Below, one piece after another: positions 9,701 to 18,700 of a stretch of DNA of 33,743 nt; position 1 is the stretch's first letter; the number at the start of each line of letters is the position of its first letter. The stretch spans positions 1 to 33,743 of the forward strand of contig JAIPJX010000042.1 of the NCBI GenBank assembly GCA_021733945.1. The letters are read 5' to 3'. The position numbers and the translations under genes were made by a program. The stretch comes from Verrucomicrobiota bacterium. Lineage in GTDB: Bacteria > Verrucomicrobiota > Verrucomicrobiia > Limisphaerales > SIBE01. Below the pieces are notes generated by a model that saw only the letters and a program-made list of their open reading frames with translations, searched no databases and had not been told where the DNA came from.

Positions 9701-12700
9701 GCGGAAACGAGCGCACGATTGCTGATTTTGAATTCCGGGCCTTTCTCAGTGCCAATGCGAGCGGGAACGAGACAATTCAACTGTTTCTTCGAAAGAACGA
9801 CGATGGCGAGGGGGCTCTTCCTGGAACCGTTCTTTACAGCAGCAACCCGGTTCTTCTCAAGCCTGGCTATCAGTTGATCTCAGAGCCGGATCTATTGCTG
9901 AGCAGTCTTCCTCCGTCCATCACCTGGAGTGTCATCATCAATGGCATCGATTCCGGAGAAGAAGCCGGTTTGGAGTTGTTCGGTCCTGCGACGGTTGGAG
10001 CGAGCCTGGATGATTTCTGGGTCAGGAATCTGGACGGTACCTGGTCGAACTTCTCGCTCGGAAACGGTGCAGCTGCACCCGCCAACTTTGCGGCGCGCGT
10101 CGTCGGCGTTTTGCCGCTCACGGTGTCTGCCGTTTCGGACAACCCGACTTTGGTTCCCAATTCGCCCAGCAACATCGTGTTCAAGGGCGATGGGAACAAC
10201 CGAACCATCAAGCTCGTCCCGGCCCCCGATCAGAAGGGGACGGCCAACGTGACCGTGACAGTTGACGACGGACACGGGGGGACGGCGAGTGACACATTTG
10301 TGCTCACGGTCAACCAGTTCAATCGCCCTCCCACCATTGGAGCCGTGACCGCCCAGACGACACTTGAAGATTCCGGTCCTCAGAATGTTGCGATCGGAGG
10401 CATTGCCCCGGGACCGCCAGACGAAGCGCAGCAGACTCTCACCTTCACCGCAGTGTCCAGCAATCCTGCCATCGTTCCCAATCCCATCGTCCAGCACGTC
10501 GCTGGAAGTGCGACTGCAGTGCTGACCTATGCCCCCATTCCGAACGCCAACGGGACTGTGACCATCACGCTTACTGTTCAGGATAATGGTGGTGTGGCCA
10601 ACGGAGGCACTGATGCCGCGAGCGTTACCTTCGACGTTACGGTCACGCCAGTGAATGATCCGCCAACCTTGGCGACAATACCTGCGCAAACGGTTGCTGA
10701 AGATTCCGGCGTTCATACGATTACACTGACCGGAATCTCGCCCGGGCCATTGAACGAGAGCAATCAGGGCCTGGGTTTCACAGCCATTTCCAGCAATGAA
10801 GCAATTGTTCCGAATCCGACGGTGTCCGTCAACTCCACCACCCAGGTCGTTACTCTCGGTTTTACCCCGGCTCCGAACGCCAACGGTGCGGTTTCCATCA
10901 CTGTTCTTGTTGTCGACTCCGGTGGAGTGACCTCTGGAGGAGTGGACACGTTCTCGACCAGTTTCGATTTGGTCGTCACGCCCGTCAATGATCCGCCCGC
11001 GTTTGCTCCAATTCCTGATCAGAGCGTCAATGAACAGAACCTCCTGACGGTGAACATCAGCGCGACCGATCCGGAAACAGGCACCACCGGAATCACGTAT
11101 TCCCTGGGGACGGGTGCTCCGTTCGGAGCCGCGATCGACTCGGCAACCGGGCAGTTTACATGGACCCCGACCGAGGCCCAGGGGCCCGCTGTCACCACCA
11201 TCACCGTTTTGGCAACCGACAACGCGACTCCGCCCCTGACCGGTTCCACCACGTTTGTTGTGAACGTCAACGAGATCAATGTCGGACCCGTGGTGAATGC
11301 GGTGTCAGATCAGACCATTGCCGAAGGAAACACGCTGAGTTTCAGTGTGAGCGCCTCGGACTCCGACCTTCCCGCCAACAGCGTGAGCTTCAGTCTGGGG
11401 AGCGGCGCTCCCGCCGGTGCGTCGATCTCCAGTGGCGGTACGTTTAGCTGGACCCCCACCGAGTCCGATGGCCCCGGGACCTACAGCATCTCCGTGTCCG
11501 TCAGTGACGGCGCGTTCAGCGCGATTGGTTCGTTTTCTGTCACGGTCACCGAGGTGAACAACGCCCCCATCCTTGCGTCCATCGGAAACCGCTCGGTGGA
11601 CGAGGGCGGCACCCTCAGCTTTTCGGCATCCGCCACAGACTCCGATCTGCCCGCCCAGTCCTTCACCTACAGCCTTGGCGCTGGGGCTCCCGTAGGTGCC
11701 TCCATTGACGCGTCAAGCGGCGTGTTCTCATGGACACCGACCGAAGCCCAGGGGCCGGGTACGTTCCCAATCACGATCCTCGTTGCGGACAGTGGTCCCG
11801 GCAACCCGACGGCTTCCCAAAGCTTTTCCGTCACGGTCAACGAAGTCAATCAGGCCCCGGTCCTTGCCGGGGTATCCGATCAGGGTGTTGCTGAAGAGAC
11901 TGAGATGACGGTGCCAACGGCGGTTGCGGATGGTGATTTGCCGCCCAACCGCCTGACTTACAGTCTGGTGAGTCCGCCTGCAGGGGCCACCATCGATTCT
12001 TCCACCGGCGTGTTTAAGTGGAACCCCACCGAGGTTCAGGGGCCGGCAACCGTCTCGGTCACGGTTCAGGTGACGGATGATGGTCCGGGAAACCTCAGCG
12101 CAACCCGAACGTTCTCGGTCCGGGTCTTTGAAGTAAATGCCGCCCCGACTCTTGCCCCTGTGTCCGATCAAAGCATCGAAGCCGGCACACCCCTCGTTGT
12201 GAATCTTTCCGGGACCGATCCGGATCTTCCGGCCAATGCGCTGACCTACAGCCTGACGTCAGGACCCACCGGAGCCCAGGTGAACCCGACGACCGGTCAG
12301 TTTTCCTGGACTCCCCCGACGACGGCGGGTGATACCACTGCAAATGTCACGGTTCAGGTTTCGGACAACGGATCGCCCGCTTTGACTGCGTCCCAGACCT
12401 TCAAGGTCGCAGTAAGCGTCTCCAACAAGGTCCCCACCTTTGCGGTTGTGGCCGACCAAACGGTCGATGAAGGCAGGCCTTTGAGTTTCTCCGTGCTCGC
12501 CACCGATTCCGATGTCCCGGCGCAGACCCTCACCTACAGCCTGGCGCCGGGAGCTCCGGCGGGAGCCTCCATCGATCCGGGGACCGGTCAGATTTCCTGG
12601 ACGCCCACCGAAGCCCAGGGACCCGCCGTGGTTTCGATCACGGTGCGAGCGGTTGACAACGGCACGCCTGCGCTCACCGCTTCAACGACGGTTTCGATCA

Positions 12701-15700
12701 CGGTGAACGAAGTCAACAGCGTTCCCACCCTCACCCCTGTCCCCCGGCAACAAATACTGGCGGGCAGCCCGCTCACCGTCCCGCTCAGTGCAGCCGATCC
12801 CGATCTTCCGGCAAACACCCTTCGGTTCAGCCTCGGAACCGCCGCTCCCGCGGGCTCCAGCATTGATCCTTCCACAGGGGTCTTCTCCTGGACGCCGGAT
12901 CCTGCGTCGCCACCCGCTACACGACTCGTCAATGTGCTCGTGACCGACAACGGCACTCCCGCGCTGAGCGCAACGCAGTCGTTTGAGGTGGTTGTCGAGG
13001 CCCTCAACCGGACTCCGGTGATCGCCGCGATCGGCAGCAGGACCGTCGATGAAGGTCTTGCTTTTTCCCTGCAAATCAATGCAACGGATCCCGACGTGCC
13101 GACGCAGAAACTGACCTATGAGATTGTTTCTGGTGCTCCGCCCCGGATGGTGATCGACCCGGCTACCGGTATCATTTCCTGGACCCCGACGGAACAGGAT
13201 GGCCCCGCCACGCATCAGATCGTCGTCCAGGTGAGCGACGACGGCGTTCCCGCTGCAACGGCCCGACAGGAGTTCGCTCTTGTGGTGAATGAAGTCAACA
13301 CTGCTCCGGTGCTGGACCAGATCCTGAACCAGACCCTTGTGGTCGGCAGTCCGTTGAGTCTGAGCGTGACCGCGAAGGATTCTGATCTCCCCGCGAATAC
13401 ATTGACCTATTCTCTCACCCAGGCACCGGCGAGTGCCACGATCGACCCGGCAACCGGTTTGGTTTCGTGGACGCCCACGGCGGCTGAAGGACTAAGCACG
13501 GTCTCCTTCACGGTGGTGGTCGCCGACAATGGAACTCCGAGTCTGAATGCGACTCAGAGTTTCACGGTGAGCGTGGCTTCATCGAACACTCCCCCGACCC
13601 TGGCCCCGCTTGGCAGGCGAACGGTGCGCGAGGGCGAGCTGCTTTCCTTCACAATTCAGGGTGCCGATGCCGATTTGCCGGCGCAGCCCCTGGTGTATGA
13701 AATGGTGAGCGGAGCCCCGGAGGGTGCCGTTCTGGATCGGGTGAGCGGCGTGTTCACCTGGACGCCCACCGAGGCTCAGGGTCCCGGGACCGTTCTGATT
13801 GGAGTGCGTGTCAGCGATTCGGTGACGCCGCCCCTGAGTGTCACCAGGGATCTTACCGTCGTGGTCACTGAAGTGAATCTTCCGCCAACGATCTCACCCG
13901 TAGACCCCGCAACGGTAAACGAAGGGGAACTGGTCACGGTCACGGTTGTTGCAACCGACCCGGATCTTCCGGCCAACAGCCTGGTCTTCACCCTGGGGGC
14001 AAATGCGCCCGAGGGCGCGGCCATCGACCGAACCTCCGGCGTCTTCACCTGGACTCCCAACCGGGCGCAGGGGCCATTGACCTACGATATCCCCATCGTC
14101 GTCACAGACAACAGGACTCCCGCCCTGAGCGCTCAGACTTTGTTTAAGGTCGTTGTCAACGAGGTCAACACACCGCCGGTGCTGGCCGCGATCGCCGCCC
14201 AGACGGTGGACGAAGGCACACCCTTGAGTTTTGTTGCAGCTGGATCGGACACCGATCTGCCAGCTCAGACGCTCCGCTACAGTCTGGGGCTCGGTGTGCC
14301 GCCGGGAGCGAGCATCGATGCGACAACCGGTGAGTTCCGGTGGACGCCGACCGAGGCGCAGGGGCCGGGCACCTTCGTGGTGAGTGTGCGTGTGACCGAC
14401 AGCGGGGTGCCGATCGGCCGTGCCGCTCAGGACGTAACCATCGTCGTGAACGAAATCAATACCGCGCCGGTGGTCAGTCCGATCCCTGACGTGACCGTTT
14501 CCCTTGGCAACACGGTAACGGTTCAGATCGCTGCGAAGGACGCAGACCTGCCTGCCAACACGCTTCAATATGCCCTGGTGAGTGGGCCGACAGGGGCGGT
14601 GGTGGATCCTGCCACCGGTGTTCTGACCTGGGCACCCAGCGCGGCTCAGGCGGCCAGCTCGAGCGTGATCACTGTGTCCGTGACTGACAACGGTCCGGGC
14701 AATCTGAGCGCCACCACCAGTTTCACAGCGACCGTGGGCGAGAACCTCCCGCCGACCATGAGTCCCATCAGCAATCAGACTGCCCCCGAAAACGGGGCGG
14801 TGCCCTTGATTGCGTTTACGATCACCGATCCGGATACCGTGTTGACGGCCTATCAATACACCGTTACCTCGTCGAATCCGGACCTCGTGCCGGCGGCCAA
14901 CATCGTAGTGGGAGGAACCGGCTCGAACCGGACCTTGTCGATCAAACCTCTCCCGGATGTGAGCGGCACGAGCACGATCACGTTGACGGCCAAGGAACCC
15001 GCGGGCGGCCAGGCGGTCACTGCCTTTGATCTGAGGGTGGCTCCGTTGCCTCCGGGAATCGTCCGCCAGCCGGCGGATCAACAGGCCGTTGCCGGGAGCG
15101 AAGTCACGTTTAGCGTGCTGGCGACCGGTAGCAAACCGCTGACCTATCAGTGGAAACGCGATAATGTGGACATTCCCGGAGCCGGGAACTCCGTCCTGCT
15201 CCTTAAAAATGTTAAGCCGAGTGAGGCCGGTACCTATTCCGTGGTGGTCGGCAATACGCTGGCATCGGTAACGAGCCGGGACGCGGTGCTCGCGGTCGTG
15301 GTTCCGCTGCGGATCACGAGCCAGCCACTGAGCCAGAAGGTGCTCGCTGGCGGGAATGTGACTCTGGCGGTTGTTGCCGAGGGATCCGGACAGCTCACCT
15401 ACCAATGGTCCGCCAACGGAGTGGATATTCCCAACGCCACAGGCGCGAATCTGGTCTTGAACGCCGTCGATCCGATCGTGGCGGGATCTTATGTGGTGAC
15501 CGTGAGCAGCGCGGGCGTATCGGTCAAGAGCCAACCGGCTCAGCTTGATGTCATCGCGCCGGTGGTGATCACCGGTCAACCGCAGCCGCAGACGGTGGCT
15601 GCAGGGGGTGCTGCCGATTTCACCGTGGTAGCCACGGGATCGCAGCCCATTCGATATCAGTGGCAGTTCCAGGGGAGGGATATTTCCGGAGAAACGGCTC

Positions 15701-18700
15701 CAACTCTGGCGCTGACGAACTTGAAACCGCAGGATTCCGGGAATTACAGTGTGGTTGTCAGCAACGCGGGTGGTTCCGTGCGCAGCGGTGCCGCAGAGTT
15801 GGTGGTGGCGGCTCCTCCGGTGATCAAACGGCAGCCGCAGCCAAAGCAGGTGCTCGCCGGAGGGGATGCCTCCTTCTCGGTGACTGTGAGCGGAACGCCC
15901 CCACTGGCCTACCAATGGAGTCTGAACGGCACGGCAATCCCTGGAGCGACCAGCGCGACGTTGGCTCTGACGGGGGTCACGCCGGCCCAGGGCGGTGATT
16001 ATACGGTCGACGTGTCGAACCCGGGAGGGGCGGTCACAAGTGTCCCAGCAACGCTTGCTGTCAATGAACCGGTTGTCATCACGGCACAGCCGCAGCGGCA
16101 GACGGTTGCCGCGGGGGGGACCGCCAGTTTCAGTGTGACAGCCACCGGAAGCGCGCCGCTGACCTATCAGTGGAAATTCCGGGGCGTTGATATGCCCGGG
16201 GAGACCAACCCGACCCTGACGGTCGCGAATGTGAACGCAGCCAGCCACGCCGGTGCCTACCGGGTGGTGGTCAGCAATCCTGCGGGCCCCGTGACGAGCG
16301 CTGTCGCCCCATTGACCGTGAACGTGGGAGTCAACATCGTTCAGCAGCCCCAGAGCCTGAGTGTGACCAACGGCAGCAATGTCGGGTTTACCGTCGTTGC
16401 CACGGGAACAGCGCCACTGACCTATCAGTGGCGCTTCAACGGGACGGATATTGTGGGAGCCACCAGTGCCAGCCTCGCGGTTGGCAATGTGCAACCGGCT
16501 AATGCCGGTGCCTACAGCGTGGTGGTGCAGAACCTGGTCGATGCAGCCACGAGTGCCGACGCGGTCCTGGGTGTCATTATCCCGCCTTCCATCCAGACCC
16601 AGCCGGTGAGCCAGAACGTCGACCTCGGGGCGAGCGTGAACTTCAGTGTTGTGGCGTCCGGCGATGCTCCGCTCTCGTTCCAATGGCAGCTGAACGGTGG
16701 AACCATCGCGGGGGCCACCGCAGCGACCTACTCAATTCCGAATGCTCAACCCAGGGACGCGGGAAGTTACACGGTGGTTGTTACGAATCCGGGAGGTTCC
16801 GCGACAAGTAGCACCGCAACCCTGAGTCTGATCCTGCCGCAATTGGCAACCGGTAACACGGCGAACAATGTTCCGGCACCGATTGTTGCCCCGCAGGGGA
16901 CCTTTGGTGGCAACAACTCGGGCAACGGCGCCGCTAGCGCCCGCCGAAACGCACCCCCGTCCACCGCGACGGACCGATGGTTTGCCTGGCAGGCACCCGG
17001 CAGCGGCATCGTGACCTTCAGCACGGCAGGAAGTACGTTTGACACCGTGCTGGCAGCCTACACCGGAACCGCCCCCAATCTGACCCAAATCGCGCGGGAC
17101 GACGATCGTGGCGGATTCTTGGCCTCCGAGATTCAGTTCAATGCGGTGCAGGGAACCTCCTACCTGATCAATGTTCAGGGCTTTGGCGGCGCGTCGGGTG
17201 AGTTTATTGTCAGCTTCACCCTCAACGCCACCCAGGCGCGGTTGCCGGTGTTGAGTTCATCGCCCACCAGTGTTTCTGCGATCGTGGGTGCCGCCGTGAA
17301 TTTCAGCGTGGTGGCTTCCGGGACCGACCTGAGCTATCAATGGCTCCGGAACGGCACGGCAATCGCCGGAGCCACCGGTGCGAGCCTGGCGCTGCAAAAT
17401 GTGCAGGAGACCGACGCTCTGAGCTATACCGTCCGCGTGACCAGCGGCACGACGGGGACTCCGGTTTCTGTCGAGAGTCTTCCCGCCTTGCTCCACGTGG
17501 GAACGGTGGACAGTCTCTCGGAGGACAAGTTCCTCAACGCGCCGCGTTTGAGCGGCGGAGTGGTTCTCCAGTCGGTTGTGATTCGGCCCCCCTCCGTTCA
17601 GGCGGGTGGATCGGTGGCCCGCGGGTTCACCGGATCCCAGGTGTTCAACACCTTCGGAGCCTCCAAGGAGCCGGGTGAACCAAACCATTGCGATGTGGTG
17701 GGTGGCGCTTCCCAATGGTTTACCTACGTGGCACCGGAAACGGGCGTGGTGCGGGTAAGCACGGAAGGCAGCAGTTTTGATACGGTTCTCGCCGTGTATT
17801 CCGGACCCGGGACCAGCTTTGCCGACCTGGTTCTGGTCGCATGCGACAACAACAGCGGCACGGACGGGGTCACCAGTGTGGCCACACTCCAGGTCACCAA
17901 GGATACCACTTACTTTGTCGCAGTGGACGGGGTGGGAGGTGCGAGCGGGACGGTCAAGCTGGGTTACGAATTTGCCCAGGGTCCCGCCATCGCGGCTCAG
18001 CCAAAGAGCGTTTCGGTGAGGCAGGGCGAACAGGTCGTGTTCACGGTCGCTTTGGCGGATCCCGTGGCTGGTGCGGTGCCGGTGGTATCCACGTATCAAT
18101 GGACAAAGAACGGCCTGGCAATCGCCGGGCAGACAGCCAACAACCTGGCGTTTGTGAGTGCGACTTTGACCGACGCCGGAGATTACGCCGTGATCGTGTC
18201 GAACTTCGCGGGATCAACGACCAGCGAAACCGTGCGGCTCGATGTGAGCGTGCCGTTGTCCATCTCGGCACAACCTGTGGACCAGGCATTGACGGTGGGT
18301 GCCGCGCTGAACCTCTCGGTGGCCGCCAGTGGAACGGATCCGATCACCTATCAATGGCAGTTGAACGGATCGGACATCGCGGGTGCGACCGCGGCGAGCT
18401 ACTCGGTGGCGTCCGCTCAGTCTGCCGACGCGGGTGCCTACACGGTGGTGGTGACCAATCCGGTTGGCTCGGTCACCAGCGCAACGGCGACCGTGACTCT
18501 GGACTCCACGCCGACCATCACGGTGCAACCGGTGGGCGTTGCGGCAACGGTGGGTGACCAGGTGAACCTCGCGGTGACGGCAACCGGCACGGGCACCCTG
18601 AGCTATCAGTGGCGCTTGAATGGTGTGGACGTGGCGGGTGCCACGGCGGAAACACTCGTTCTGGACAATGTGGATCCCGCCAGCGCAGGGAATTACACGG

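Noticed and set aside
13894..16683. A 929-codon open frame on the minus strand
   Set aside because: It is antisense to the repeat arrays of the giant protein; the repeats keep the same antisense frame open. Its translation is His/Arg/Gly-rich with no recognisable domain.
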